Positions 34,035 through 43,200 of a stretch of 64,000 nt of DNA are shown piece by piece. A program made the translations under genes and the position numbers. Below the pieces are notes generated by a model. The model did not search any database. It was not told the origin of the DNA and saw only the letters and a list, made by a program, of their open reading frames with translations. Location of the stretch: contig NZ_BAFT02000065.1 in the NCBI RefSeq assembly GCF_000308475.2, positions 62,001 to 126,000 of the forward strand, written 5' to 3'. Position 1 is the stretch's first letter. Each line of letters opens with the position of its first letter. Origin of the DNA: Nocardia brasiliensis NBRC 14402. Its GTDB lineage: Bacteria > Actinomycetota > Actinomycetes > Mycobacteriales > Mycobacteriaceae.

Positions 34035-35522
34035 ATGGCAATCCGGCGCAGCGGCGACAGTTCTGACATGAGTTCCACGGAACGGCGTACACGCCTGTTC
34101 ACAGCAAGGTCCGATGGCAAACCGCCAGTTCGCGCCGCTGTTCGCAATGCCAAGCTCGCCGCATTGCCGGTGGCCTTCGCCGGGCGGCAGGCCGCCGGCG
34201 TCGGCAAACGCGCCCTCGGCAGATCGGCCGAAGAAGTCAATCGAGACATTCAATTGCGCACCGCGCAACACATGTTCGAGGTGCTCGGGGAGCTGAAAGG
34301 CTGTGCCGCGAAACTCGGCCAGCTGCTTGCCATTTACGAGCTGGCGCTGCCGCCGGAGATCGCCGAGCCGTATCGGATCGCGTTGAGCCAACTGCAGGAT
34401 TCGGCCCCCGCGATGCTCCCGAAGACCGTGCACGCGGCCATCGCGGCGAGCATGGGCGAGAACTGGCGGTGGCATTTCCAGGAATTCGACGATCGCCGGG
34501 CCGCGGCCGCCTCGCTCGGCCAGGTGCACCGGGCGGTCTGGCACGACGGCAGACCGGTCGCGGTCAAGGTGATGTACCCCGGCGGCAGGCAGGCCGTGGA
34601 GGGCGACCTCGAACAGTTGCGGCGGATCTCGCTGCTGGCCACCGTCTTCCTGCCCGGCGCCGACGTCAAGGCGGTCACCGAGGCGATCTGCGATTGCGTG
34701 CGCGAGGAACTCGACTACGCGGCGGAGGCCGAATACCAGCGCGCCTTCGCCGCCGCCTACGCCGACGATCCGGATTTCTACGTGCCGCAGGTGGTCGCCC
34801 AGCGCGGCGACGTGCTGATCACCGAATGGGTCGAGGGCACCCCGGTGACCAGGATCGTGGCCACCGGCGCGCAGGCCGAGCGCGACCGGGTCGGCATGCT
34901 GATGCTGCGCTTCGTCACCTCCGGCTGGGGCCGGCACGGGCTGCTCTACGCCGACCCGCACCCCGGCAATTTCCGCGTGCTGCCGGACGGCAGACTCGGC
35001 GTGGTCGATTTCGGCGCCTGCTGCGCCTGGCCACCGGAGGGTTTCGAGGAACTCACGATCGACTACTTCAAGGCCTTCGCCAATGGTGGCCCGATGGAAC
35101 TGGAAGCCGCGACCCGCCGCCACGGCTTTGTGGCCGCCGGACGCAACTTCGACAGCGAGGCGCTGTTCAAAGCGGTCTCGCCGTGCAGCGAACCGCTCAA
35201 GCATTCGACCTACCGGATGACCACCCCGTGGCTGCGCAAGCAGGTGCTGCGCACCACGAATCCGCGGCTGACGAACGTCGTGCGCGAGATGACGATGCCT
35301 GCCTACTTCACCCCGTTCGCCCGCTCGATGCTCACCCTCGTCGGCGTGCTGAGTCAGCTGGAGACCGAGGGACCGTTCCGCGACGAGATCTTGCGCTGGT
35401 TGCCGATGCTCGCCGAAGCGCTGGAGACGATGGAGACGCCCGACCCGAACCGGCCGGTGGATCTGGCCGCCGTCCGTACACGCCGGGCCGAGGCGGCAGG
35501 CCGGCAGATGTCGGTCGGCTGA
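34035..35522 (+). CDS. ABC1/ADCK/UbiB-type atypical kinase, copy 2
   Basis: A 495-residue paralogue of the gene at 31736, with the same motif order: KLGQLLA, AAAASLGQVHRA, VAVKVMYPG, ELDYAAEA, YADPHPGNF and VVDFGAC. Its C-terminal part is longer. ATG 34035 has GAGGTGA. It is transcribed in the opposite direction from copy 1, and both flank the GntR gene. Two such kinases with different C-termini under one regulator suggest different lipids or partners. It ends at a small stem (35536-35557). Confidence 0.88.
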   Translation: MAIRRSGDSSDMSSTERRTRLFTARSDGKPPVRAAVRNAKLAALPVAFAGRQAAGVGKRALGRSAEEVNRDIQLRTAQHMFEVLGELKGCAAKLGQLLAIYELALPPEIAEPYRIALSQLQDSAPAMLPKTVHAAIAASMGENWRWHFQEFDDRRAAAASLGQVHRAVWHDGRPVAVKVMYPGGRQAVEGDLEQLRRISLLATVFLPGADVKAVTEAICDCVREELDYAAEAEYQRAFAAAYADDPDFYVPQVVAQRGDVLITEWVEGTPVTRIVATGAQAERDRVGMLMLRFVTSGWGRHGLLYADPHPGNFRVLPDGRLGVVDFGACCAWPPEGFEELTIDYFKAFANGGPMELEAATRRHGFVAAGRNFDSEALFKAVSPCSEPLKHSTYRMTTPWLRKQVLRTTNPRLTNVVREMTMPAYFTPFARSMLTLVGVLSQLETEGPFRDEILRWLPMLAEALETMETPDPNRPVDLAAVRTRRAEAAGRQMSVG

Positions 35523-35535
35523 CTCTCCGTTCGGA

Positions 35536-35557
35536 CGCCCCGCACCGGTTCGGGGCG
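35536..35557 (+). terminator. Short hairpin after ABC1 kinase copy 2
   Basis: CGCCCCG (35536-35542) pairs with CGGGGCG (35551-35557). It precedes the fourth GntR site. Confidence 0.5.
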
Positions 35558-35588
35558 GGCCTTTCGGCGTGCGCAGGCCCTGGTCAAT

Positions 35589-35601
35589 CTGTCTGGGACA
35601 G
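35589..35601. promoter_or_regulatory. GntR-regulon operator, site 4
   Basis: CTGTCTGGGACAG, 71 bp before the gene at 35672. It has the same core as the other sites. Confidence 0.65.
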
Positions 35602-35671
35602 TGTTAGGGTCGGTACTCGGCACACCGACAGAGACCCCGCAGGCTCAGCGCTCGCACCCAGAGGAGAAAAC

Positions 35672-36085
35672 ATGCGCCGCAAAATCTTCGGCCGTCGCAC
35701 ACGGCGCACAGCGATCGCGGCGAGCACAGCGGCACCGCGTCCGGTGGTACGGATCCAGCGACCACCGGACAGCGTCCGGGCGCGCGCCTTCGGGCTCGGT
35801 CTCGCCGGCACGGGCGCGGCCCACTTCACTGCGCCGCGCGCCTTCGACCCGCTGACCGCGCGGGCGTTCCCGCGCGCGACCCGGCGCTGGACATATCGCA
35901 ACGGGTTCACCGAGTTGGCGCTCGGTCTCGCGATCACCTTCCGGCGGAGCAGGCCGATCGGCTCGGTCGGCTTCATCGCCTATCTCGCCTTCCTCGCGTC
36001 CCGGCTCGCGGGCGCGCGTCCCACGGGACAGCCGGCGGTCATCCCGCAGGTGGAGACCAGGACGCCCGTCGCCGCGAGCGCGTAG
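35672..36085 (+). CDS. Small DoxX-like membrane protein
   Basis: A 137-residue protein. After a basic N-terminus come hydrophobic segments around residues 48-62, 85-99 and 103-118 and the pattern GTGAAHFTAPRAFDPLTARAFP, found in DoxX-like small membrane proteins. ATG 35672 has GAGGAGA upstream. It is the last gene under a GntR-type site (35589). Function unknown; a redox or lipid role would fit its neighbours but is not shown. Confidence 0.72.
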   Translation: MRRKIFGRRTRRTAIAASTAAPRPVVRIQRPPDSVRARAFGLGLAGTGAAHFTAPRAFDPLTARAFPRATRRWTYRNGFTELALGLAITFRRSRPIGSVGFIAYLAFLASRLAGARPTGQPAVIPQVETRTPVAASA

Positions 36086-36240
36086 TCGCCCGGTCGCGGC
36101 GTCCGGAACACGAGGGGTTTCCCGGAACCGAAACCGTATCGGCAGGCACCGGTCTCGGCCCTCCGCACAAAACGAACACCCGGCACCACCGCCCGGAACC
36201 GGGCATATGATCGCCAGAGGTTCGTTCGGGAGGGAGTGCT

Positions 36241-37035
36241 GTGACAACGGAGTCGATCTCGGCGGCGGCGCCCGCGGTGCCGCAGTGGTTCGCCGACCTG
36301 TTCGCCCATCGGCGCTGGATCCGCCGCACCCAGCCGTTTCCGCACGTGTACGCCCGGGACGTGTTCGTGCCGGAGTTCTATCAGCGGCTCACCGAGGAGT
36401 TCAGCCGGGTCCGGCGCGAGGAAGTGGACCGGTTCGGCAAGGTCGCCGCGAACTACAGTGCGGACGGGCTCGGGCTCGCCGAACTGCGGGACGGCCCGTT
36501 CGGGGTGTTCACCTCGCGGGAATGGCACGACCTGGTCGCCGGGGTCGCGGGCGTCACCGCGACGGGCGACGTCGAGGGGTCGGTGCATCACCACGCCCCG
36601 GGCGCGCCGTACGGCTGGCCGCACAACGACCTCAATCCCGCCTGGTTCCCGGGCGATCCGCCCGGCCCGGACGAGGTGCGGCTGCCGGGCGACGGGGTGG
36701 ACACCAAGACCGGCGAACACCCGCCGGGCGTGACCGCGCGCGCGAACGTGCGGGCGGTGGCCGTGCTGTTCTATTTCGGCAACCCGGACTGGCAGCCCGG
36801 CGACGGCGGCGAGACCGCGCTGTACGACAACCTCGCCGAGGGCGAGACCATGCCGAACCTGACGCTGGTTCCGCCGCTGGACAATTCGCTGATCCTGTTC
36901 GAGGTCACGCCGCGGACCTGGCACACCTTCGCGGGCAACAACCGGCGCGACCGCAGCAGCGTGGTCATGTGGGTGCACCGCACCAAGGAGGACGCGATAC
37001 AGCGCTGGGGAGGAGACAACATTGTCTACTGGTGA
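36241..37035 (+). CDS. 2OG-Fe(II) oxygenase (prolyl-4-hydroxylase-like)
   Basis: A 264-residue double-stranded beta-helix oxygenase. The metal triad is His128 and Asp130 in PHNDLN and His228 in TWHTFAG, with Arg in NNRRDRSSVV binding 2-oxoglutarate. Trp in WWVHR-like stretches flanks the pocket. It hydroxylates an unknown substrate. GTG 36241 is preceded by GGGAGGGAG. The end overlaps the next gene by 14 bp. Confidence 0.87.
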   Translation: MTTESISAAAPAVPQWFADLFAHRRWIRRTQPFPHVYARDVFVPEFYQRLTEEFSRVRREEVDRFGKVAANYSADGLGLAELRDGPFGVFTSREWHDLVAGVAGVTATGDVEGSVHHHAPGAPYGWPHNDLNPAWFPGDPPGPDEVRLPGDGVDTKTGEHPPGVTARANVRAVAVLFYFGNPDWQPGDGGETALYDNLAEGETMPNLTLVPPLDNSLILFEVTPRTWHTFAGNNRRDRSSVVMWVHRTKEDAIQRWGGDNIVYW

Positions 37036-37765
37036 CCGCCGGGTCTGCTTGCTCACCGGGGCCAGCGGCACCCTGGGTGATCTGTTCTGCCGCTCCTACT
37101 ACACCGACTACGACATCGTCGCGGTCTGCCACACCCGCACCCCGGCCGCCCCGTCCCAGCTGGAGTGGTTCGTCGATCCGCTGGAGCCGGAAAGGCCGGT
37201 GCCGGAGAATGATTCGCGCCTGTTCGTGATCCGCGCCGACCTCACCCAGCCCGGTGAGGTGGAGCGGGTGGTCGACCTCGCGCTGGCGCGGTACGACGGG
37301 GTCGACCTGCTGGTCAACAACGCCGCCCACGTGCAGTTGCAGCCGCGCGGCATCGTCGACGGCGAGGCGGCGCTGGAACAGTTCGAGCCGCACTTCACCT
37401 TGAATGTCGCGGTGCCGCTTCGATTGTGCGCCCGGCTCGGACAGCGGGCCTGGATGCACGCCGGGCCCGAGAACCGCGCACGCAACCGCAATATCGTCAA
37501 CGTCTCCAGCATCTCCGGCTCGGAGGTGTATCCCGGGCAGACGCTGTATTCCGCGTCGAAGGCAGCGTTGAACCAGCTCACCCGCAACATCGCGGCCGAG
37601 TTCGCCGAATTCGGCGTGCGCGCGAATGCCATTGCGCCCACGACCTTTCCGGCGCTGGTACCGACCGAGCAGGTGGCGCGGGCGATCATCGAACTCGATC
37701 AAAGCAGCACGCTCACCGGCGGGGTGTTCGGGGTCGGGATCAACACCGAGCTCGCCGACGCCTAG
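37022..37765 (+). CDS. SDR-family oxidoreductase coupled to the 2OG oxygenase
   Basis: A 247-residue short-chain dehydrogenase. The TGASGTLG-type nucleotide loop starts near residue 12, followed by NNAAH, the catalytic NVSSISG and YSASK. The start is a TTG at 37022 overlapping the previous gene by 14 bp, with a very strong SD (GGGGAGGAG) 7 bases upstream. The overlap suggests that oxygenase and reductase work on one substrate in sequence. Substrate unknown. Confidence 0.87.
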   Translation: MSTGDRRVCLLTGASGTLGDLFCRSYYTDYDIVAVCHTRTPAAPSQLEWFVDPLEPERPVPENDSRLFVIRADLTQPGEVERVVDLALARYDGVDLLVNNAAHVQLQPRGIVDGEAALEQFEPHFTLNVAVPLRLCARLGQRAWMHAGPENRARNRNIVNVSSISGSEVYPGQTLYSASKAALNQLTRNIAAEFAEFGVRANAIAPTTFPALVPTEQVARAIIELDQSSTLTGGVFGVGINTELADA

Positions 37766-37783
37766 CTCCTGCCGTGACGGAGC

Positions 37784-38632
37784 CTAGGCCTTGGCGGTCC
37801 CGGTGACCCGCTCGGACAGCTCCCAGAGTTGCTGGGCGAGTACGGCATCCACCGCCTGCTTGTTGCTCGGCCGCTCCGGCTTGAAGCGGTGGAAGTAGTC
37901 GCCGCTGCCGAACTCGGCGGTGGTGGCCAAGTGCTCCAACGGTTCCGCCCCCTGCTCCGGGCGGATGAAGAACGGCCGCGACAGCGGCGAGCGGATGAGC
38001 GCGCCGAGGCCGAGCGGGGCGTTGTCGTACACATGGGTGGCGACCGCGCCGGGATGGAAAGCGGCGGTACGCAATCCGGTGCCCTCGGTGCGCCGCGCCA
38101 ATTCCCGGGTGAACAGCAGATTCGCCAGTTTGGACGCGGCGTAGGCGCCCATCTGGTTGAACGAGCCCGAGGTGGCGTTGACCTTGTCCAGATCCAGCCG
38201 GGCCATCCGGTAGGTCACGCTGGAGGTGTTGATCACCCTGGCCGACGACTGCACCAGCCGGTCGAGCAGCAGGCTGGTCAACAGGAACGGCGAGAGATGA
38301 TTGACCTGGAAGGTGAGTTCGTTGCCGTCGGCGGTAGCGGTCCGCTTCGGCCATGAACCGCCCGCGTTGTTGGCCAGCACGTCGATCCGCGGGTATCGGT
38401 CGAGCAGTTGGTCGGCGAGTTTGCGCACCTCGTCGAAGCGGGCGAAATCGGCGAGGAAATGGTCGGCGCCCGCCGCGGCCGCCACCTCGGCCGTCCGTTC
38501 CGGGGAACGGCCCACCACCGCGACGGTGGCGCCGCGGGCGGCCAGCCGCGCGGCCGCCACGGCGCCGATGCCGGAACTCGCGCCGGTCAGTACCACCGTC
38601 TTGCCGGTCAGATCCTGGTCTGCTTCAGCCAT
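37784..38632 (-). CDS. SDR-family oxidoreductase (retinol-dehydrogenase-like)
   Basis: A 282-residue classical SDR: VLTGASSGIGAVAAA at residue 13, NNAGGSW, catalytic NTSSVTYR and YAASK, with the extended C-terminal part of retinol- or protochlorophyllide-type enzymes. It converges on the previous SDR; a short interrupted stem between the two stops (CTAGCTCC..GGAGCCTAG, 37762-37787) may end both transcripts. ATG 38632 has GGAGGC upstream. Substrate unknown. Confidence 0.87.
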   Translation of the reverse strand: MAEADQDLTGKTVVLTGASSGIGAVAAARLAARGATVAVVGRSPERTAEVAAAAGADHFLADFARFDEVRKLADQLLDRYPRIDVLANNAGGSWPKRTATADGNELTFQVNHLSPFLLTSLLLDRLVQSSARVINTSSVTYRMARLDLDKVNATSGSFNQMGAYAASKLANLLFTRELARRTEGTGLRTAAFHPGAVATHVYDNAPLGLGALIRSPLSRPFFIRPEQGAEPLEHLATTAEFGSGDYFHRFKPERPSNKQAVDAVLAQQLWELSERVTGTAKA

Positions 38633-38676
38633 AGCCGCCTCCTGGGCATCGGTTGTCCGACCTGATCGTCTTCGGC

Positions 38677-39552
38677 CTAGGTGGATTCGGCAAGGGCCGA
38701 CGCGCTCGAATAGTGCGCGGCGATCTCGTCACTGGTGGTCGTCCACACGCCGGGATGGTTCACCACGTACTCCAGCGCCTGGTCCAGATACTTGGCCCGG
38801 AACGCCTGGCCGATCACGAAGGGATGCAGCGCCAGCGCCAGCACCCGGCCGCTCTCGGCGGATTCGGCGTAGAGCTGGTCGAGCTGATCGGTGACGATCC
38901 GCACGAAGTCGGGACCGGTGGTGCCCTTGGCGAGGAACAACGAGTTGTCGTTCAGCTCGACCGTATAAGGGACGCTGAGCATCCCGGGGACGTTCAGCCG
39001 GTAGGGCTGATCGTCGTTGGTCCAGTCCAGCACATAGTTCAGGCCGAGTTCGGCCAATAGTGCCGGGGTATGGAAGGTTTCGGTGAGGGCGGGCCCCATC
39101 CAGCCGCGCGGCCTGCGACCGGTGCCGCGTTCGATGGTCTCGACCACCTCGGTCAGATAGGCGCGCTCCTCGTCGACGGTCATGTCCGCCTGGAAGATCG
39201 AATTGTTCTTCCCGTGTGCCAGCCACACCCAGTCCCGGTCCACGCCCGCCCGGATGAGCTGCGGATTGTGTTCGACCACATCCGAATTCAGCAGCACGCT
39301 GGCGCGGACGCCGTGCCGGTCGAGCGCGGCGGCAACCCGCCAGAAGCCCACGCGGGGCCCGTAGTCGCGCCAGCCGTAGTTCAGCGGATCGGGCGTCAGG
39401 TTCGCGGTGCCGGGAAAGATGCTCGTCGAGGGTCGATCCACCTGGTAGTGCTCGATATTGAGGCCGACGTAGAACGCGACGCGCGCGCCGCCGGGCCAGT
39501 GGATCGGGGCACGGTCGACGATCGGGCTGTAGTCGTAGAGGTCGTTGTCCAT
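38677..39552 (-). CDS. Polysaccharide-deacetylase-like (PuuE/allantoinase-type) hydrolase
   Basis: A 291-residue NodB-fold protein. It keeps the pattern ARVAFYVGLNIEHYQV near the start, NPQLIRAG, the WMGPALTETFHTPALLAELG block and ALHPFVIGQAF. The usual TFDDG metal motif is replaced by GLNIEH, as in the PuuE-like subfamily, so the metal set differs. ATG 39552 is chosen because a TetR-type dyad lies at 39561-39600; upstream starts would run into it. The substrate may be a ureide or N-acyl compound, but this is not certain. Confidence 0.75.
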   Translation of the reverse strand: MDNDLYDYSPIVDRAPIHWPGGARVAFYVGLNIEHYQVDRPSTSIFPGTANLTPDPLNYGWRDYGPRVGFWRVAAALDRHGVRASVLLNSDVVEHNPQLIRAGVDRDWVWLAHGKNNSIFQADMTVDEERAYLTEVVETIERGTGRRPRGWMGPALTETFHTPALLAELGLNYVLDWTNDDQPYRLNVPGMLSVPYTVELNDNSLFLAKGTTGPDFVRIVTDQLDQLYAESAESGRVLALALHPFVIGQAFRAKYLDQALEYVVNHPGVWTTTSDEIAAHYSSASALAEST

Positions 39553-39560
39553 GCCGTCGA

Positions 39561-39600
39561 TTGTCGGACCTGACATCAATGTCAGCTTCAACTCCGACAA
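39561..39600. promoter_or_regulatory. Nested dyad upstream of the deacetylase-like gene
   Basis: The inner palindrome CTGACAT (39570-39576) CA ATGTCAG (39579-39585) sits inside an outer inverted repeat TTGTCGGA (39561-39568) and TCCGACAA (39593-39600). The TGACA..TGTCA form is typical of TetR/GntR operators. It lies 9 bp before the deacetylase start on the minus strand. The flippase gene starts about 230 bp away on the plus strand. Confidence 0.6.
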
Positions 39601-39831
39601 GGGTGACATCGGGCACAATCCGGGCCCTACGCTGCCCCAGAACGGTTTTGCCTACCCGGACGACCGTGCCCCGGTGTGTACATTTGCCCGGCGGACACGA
39701 CAGCCGATGTCGCGGGCGGCCCGGTAACTCGCCGGGGACGCACAGAACTCGGCGATGCCGTGCTCCGCAGGCCCGCGACGGTACGTTGAGGCACGGAGAG
39801 GCGGACGAGCCGCGGAGAGGCGGACCAGCAC

Positions 39832-42204
39832 ATGCGAGTGGACGGGCGGGAAATCCCGGTCACCGGCAACCTGCTACAGCCGATGATCCGGCGCACCAGC
39901 GACATCATCCGCGTCGTGCTCGCGGCGCTGTGGGTGGCGGTCGTGATCGCGGCCTCGGTGATCACCCGCCCGGAATGGCTCGCCCTGGAACGCTCGGTCT
40001 CCAATATCGTCGGCTTCCTCAATCCCGACCAGTCCAACCTGGTGTACCTCGTCTACGGCATGGCCATTCTGGCGCTGCCGTTCGCGATCCTGATCGAGCT
40101 GATCATCGGCAGGCAGTGGAAGCTGCTGGCCGGCTACGCGGCAGCGGGGCTGACCGCCGGGCTGCTGCTCTCGATCACCGGCACCGGCCTCTCGGCGCCG
40201 AAATGGCATCTGCAGGTACCCGACCGCCTCGACACCTTCCTCTCCCAGTTCCTGGACGACCCGCGCTGGATCGCCATGCTCGCGGCCGTGCTGACGGTGT
40301 CGAGTCCGTGGTTGCCCACCCGGCCGCGCCGCTACCTGTGGTTCCTGCTGCTCGCGTTCGCGCCGATCCACCTGGTCGTCAGTACCGTCGTGCCGGCCCG
40401 CGCGATGTTCGGGCTCGCGGTCGGCTGGCTGGTCGGCGCGATCATCGTGCTCGTGGTCGGCACGCCCGCGCTCGAGGTGCCCCTCGACGCCGCGGTGCGG
40501 GTGCTGGCCAAACGCGGGCACACGGTCACCGGATTCACCGTGGTCCATCCGGCCGGGCGGGGCCCGCTGGTGCTGGCCGCCGCGATCGACGGGCCCGAAC
40601 GCGAACTCGTCGTCGAGATGTACGGCAAGAATCAGCGCAGTTTCGGTGCGCTGCGCCAACTCTGGCGCTGGCTCACCTTCCGGGCCAGCGAAACCGCGGC
40701 GATGCACGGCTCGATGCATCGCGCCGTCGAGCATCGGGCGCTGATGGCGATCGCGGTCGACGAACTCGGCTTGGCCAGCAGCACACCGGTCGCGGTCGCG
40801 GCCCTCGATCGCGGCTGGATGCTGCACGCGCACACTATGCCCAAGGGCGCGCCGATCACCGAGCTGCCCGCCGAGCAGTTACCGAGCGTGTGGCAGGGGC
40901 TGGACGCGCTGCACGGCGGCCAGATCGCGCACGGCGACCTGCGCCCGACCGAGATCCGGATCCAGGACGGCACCACGCTGTTCGGCGGTTTCTCCAGTTC
41001 CGAATTCGGCGCCTCGGCCAAACAGCAGCAGTCCGATATCGCGCAGCTGCTGGTCTCGACCACCGCGCTCTTCGGCAAGGAACCGGCGGTACGCACGGCG
41101 CTGGACTCGCTGGGCAGGCAGTCGGTGCTCGCGGCGGCGAGCCGGCTCACCAAGTCCGCCATGCCCGCCGGGCTGCGAAAGTCGGTGCCCGACTGGAAGA
41201 GCGCGCTGTCCGCGGCGCGCGAGGAGGTGCGCAAGCAGACCGGGCAGGACCGGATCGAAGCCGAGCAGATCACCCGGTTCACCCGCAACCAGATCATCCA
41301 GCTGGTGCTGCTGATCGGGCTCGTCTACGTCGCCTACCCGTTCATCAGCGCGGTGCCGACCTTCTTCACCCAGTTGAAGACCGCGAACTGGTGGTGGGCG
41401 CTGCTCGGGCTCGCTGTCTCGTGCCTGACGTATATCGGTGCGGCGGCGGCACTGTGGGCCTGCGCGTCGGGTGCGGTGAGTTTCCGGAACCTGGTGATCA
41501 TGCAGATCGCGAACACCTTCGCGGCGACCACCACCCCGGCCCGGGTCGGCGGGCTCGCACTCAGCGTGCGCTTCCTGACGAAGGGCGGGGTCGGCGCGGT
41601 GCGCGCCACCGCGGCGGTGGCGCTGCAGCAGGCGGTGCAGGTCATCACGCATGTCAGCTTGCTGGTGGTGTTCAGTATCGCGGCCGGCACCTCGGCGGAC
41701 CTGTCCCACTTCGTGCCGGACGCCACGGTGCTGTACCTCATCGCCGGGGTCGGCGTCGGCATCATCGGCACGTTCATGTTCGTGCCGCAATTGCGCCGCT
41801 GGCTGAACAATTCGGTGCGCCCGCAGCTGCAGGAGGTGCTCGGCGAACTCGGCGAGCTGGCGCGCGATCCCAAACGTTTCTCGGTGATCATCCTGGGCTG
41901 CGCCGCGATCACCCTCGGCATGGCGGGCGCGCTGTGGGCCAGCGTGGAGGCCTTCGGCGGCGGCACCACCTTCGTCACCGTCACCATCGTCACGATGATC
42001 GGCGGCACCCTGGCCTCCGCCGCGCCGACCCCGGGCGGGGTCGGCGCGGTCGAGGCCGCGCTGATCGGCGGCCTCGGCACCTTCGACGTGCCACTGGAAG
42101 TCGCGGTGCCCTCGGTGCTGCTCTACCGCGTGCTGACCTGCTGGCTGCCGGTGCTGTGCGGCTGGTTCACCATGCGCTGGATGACCGCGAAGGACATGCT
42201 CTGA
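39832..42204 (+). CDS. Flippase-like (LPG synthase TM) membrane protein with pseudokinase-like middle
   Basis: A 790-residue protein. About four to six helices (24-45, 67-92, 98-118, 145-158, 168-187, 191-211) form the N-terminal part. Residues 215-470 are soluble and kinase-like, with HGDLRP at 367-372 in the place of HxDLxxxN and GGFSSSEF where DFG would be, so it seems a pseudokinase. The C-terminal half (from 488) is the lysylphosphatidylglycerol synthase TM/UPF0104 domain, common in lipid flippases, ending with ASAAPTPGGVGAVEAAL. ATG 39832 has a poor SD. No partner gene is visible; it probably handles a membrane lipid. Confidence 0.8.
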   Translation: MRVDGREIPVTGNLLQPMIRRTSDIIRVVLAALWVAVVIAASVITRPEWLALERSVSNIVGFLNPDQSNLVYLVYGMAILALPFAILIELIIGRQWKLLAGYAAAGLTAGLLLSITGTGLSAPKWHLQVPDRLDTFLSQFLDDPRWIAMLAAVLTVSSPWLPTRPRRYLWFLLLAFAPIHLVVSTVVPARAMFGLAVGWLVGAIIVLVVGTPALEVPLDAAVRVLAKRGHTVTGFTVVHPAGRGPLVLAAAIDGPERELVVEMYGKNQRSFGALRQLWRWLTFRASETAAMHGSMHRAVEHRALMAIAVDELGLASSTPVAVAALDRGWMLHAHTMPKGAPITELPAEQLPSVWQGLDALHGGQIAHGDLRPTEIRIQDGTTLFGGFSSSEFGASAKQQQSDIAQLLVSTTALFGKEPAVRTALDSLGRQSVLAAASRLTKSAMPAGLRKSVPDWKSALSAAREEVRKQTGQDRIEAEQITRFTRNQIIQLVLLIGLVYVAYPFISAVPTFFTQLKTANWWWALLGLAVSCLTYIGAAAALWACASGAVSFRNLVIMQIANTFAATTTPARVGGLALSVRFLTKGGVGAVRATAAVALQQAVQVITHVSLLVVFSIAAGTSADLSHFVPDATVLYLIAGVGVGIIGTFMFVPQLRRWLNNSVRPQLQEVLGELGELARDPKRFSVIILGCAAITLGMAGALWASVEAFGGGTTFVTVTIVTMIGGTLASAAPTPGGVGAVEAALIGGLGTFDVPLEVAVPSVLLYRVLTCWLPVLCGWFTMRWMTAKDML

Positions 42205-42222
42205 CGCCCTGACGGCGAAACC

Positions 42223-43200
42223 TCAAGCGCGCACGACGGTTTCGGCGAGCCGGGCGGTGATGAGCCCTTCGGCCTCGGCGACGATCCGGGTGATCAGCTC
42301 GGCGCAGGTGGGGATGTCGTGGATCAGGCCCTGCACCTGTCCCGCGCTCCAGATGCCCGCGTCCAGATCGCCCTCTTCGAAGACGCGACGGCCCCGGGCG
42401 CCCGCGACGAGATCACGAACATCGTCGAAAGTGCCGCCCGCCTTTTCGATCTCGACCACCTTGCGGCTGATCTCGTTGTCCGCGACGCGGGCGGTGTTGT
42501 GCATGGTGCGGAAGATCAGCTGGGTGTCCCGCTCGGTGTGCGCGACGATCTGGTCCTTCACCTTCTGGTGCACGGCGGACTCCTGGGTGCACAGGAAGCG
42601 GGTGCCCATGTTGATGCCGTCCGCACCGAGCGCCAGCGCCGCGACCAGGCCGCTGGCATCGGCGAAACCACCCGAGGCGATCATCGGGATGTCCAGCACC
42701 CGGGCCGCGGCCGGGATCAGGATCAGGCCGGGGACGTCGTCCTCGCCGGGGTGACCCGCGCATTCGAACCCGTCGATGCTGACGCCGTCCACGCCGATCC
42801 GCTGCGCCTTGAGCGCATGCCGCACGCTGGTGCACTTGTGCAGCACCTTGATGCCCGCGTCCTTGTAGTAGGGCAGGAACGGCTCGGGATTGCTGCCCGC
42901 CGTCTCGACGATCTTGACGCCGCTTTCCACGATCGCCTGCACGTATTCCGCGTACGGCGGCGGGTTGATCGAGGGCAGAATCGTGACGTTCACGCCGAAC
43001 GGCTTATCGGTCAGCTCCCGGGTGCGCGCGATCTCGCGGCGCAGGTCCTCGGGGGTGGGCTGGGTGAGTGCGGTGATGAACCCGAGCCCGCCCGCGTTCG
43101 CGACGGCCGCGACGAGTTCGGCCCGGCCGACCCACATCATGCCGCCCTGCACGATCGGGTGTTCCACGCCGAAGGTCTCGGTGAACCTGGTCCGCAGCAT
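42223..43200 (-). CDS. NMO/2-nitropropane dioxygenase-type flavoprotein, second
   Basis: A 325-residue FMN protein with RTRFTETFGVEHPIVQGGMMW, ANAGGLGFITAL, the phosphate-binding SGGFADASG and MGTRFLCTQES. It belongs to a different NMO branch from the gene at 28126. ATG 43200 has AGGAGAG before it; the 43269 frame lacks one. It faces away from fadD5 across a 338-bp gap with a promoter for that gene. Activity on nitronates is possible but unproven; some relatives act in CoA-ester metabolism. Confidence 0.85.
   Translation of the reverse strand: MLRTRFTETFGVEHPIVQGGMMWVGRAELVAAVANAGGLGFITALTQPTPEDLRREIARTRELTDKPFGVNVTILPSINPPPYAEYVQAIVESGVKIVETAGSNPEPFLPYYKDAGIKVLHKCTSVRHALKAQRIGVDGVSIDGFECAGHPGEDDVPGLILIPAAARVLDIPMIASGGFADASGLVAALALGADGINMGTRFLCTQESAVHQKVKDQIVAHTERDTQLIFRTMHNTARVADNEISRKVVEIEKAGGTFDDVRDLVAGARGRRVFEEGDLDAGIWSAGQVQGLIHDIPTCAELITRIVAEAEGLITARLAETVVRA

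Noticed and set aside
39561..42212. 883-codon plus-strand frame
   Set aside because: Arg/Gly-rich shadow of the flippase-like gene in another frame; no domain.
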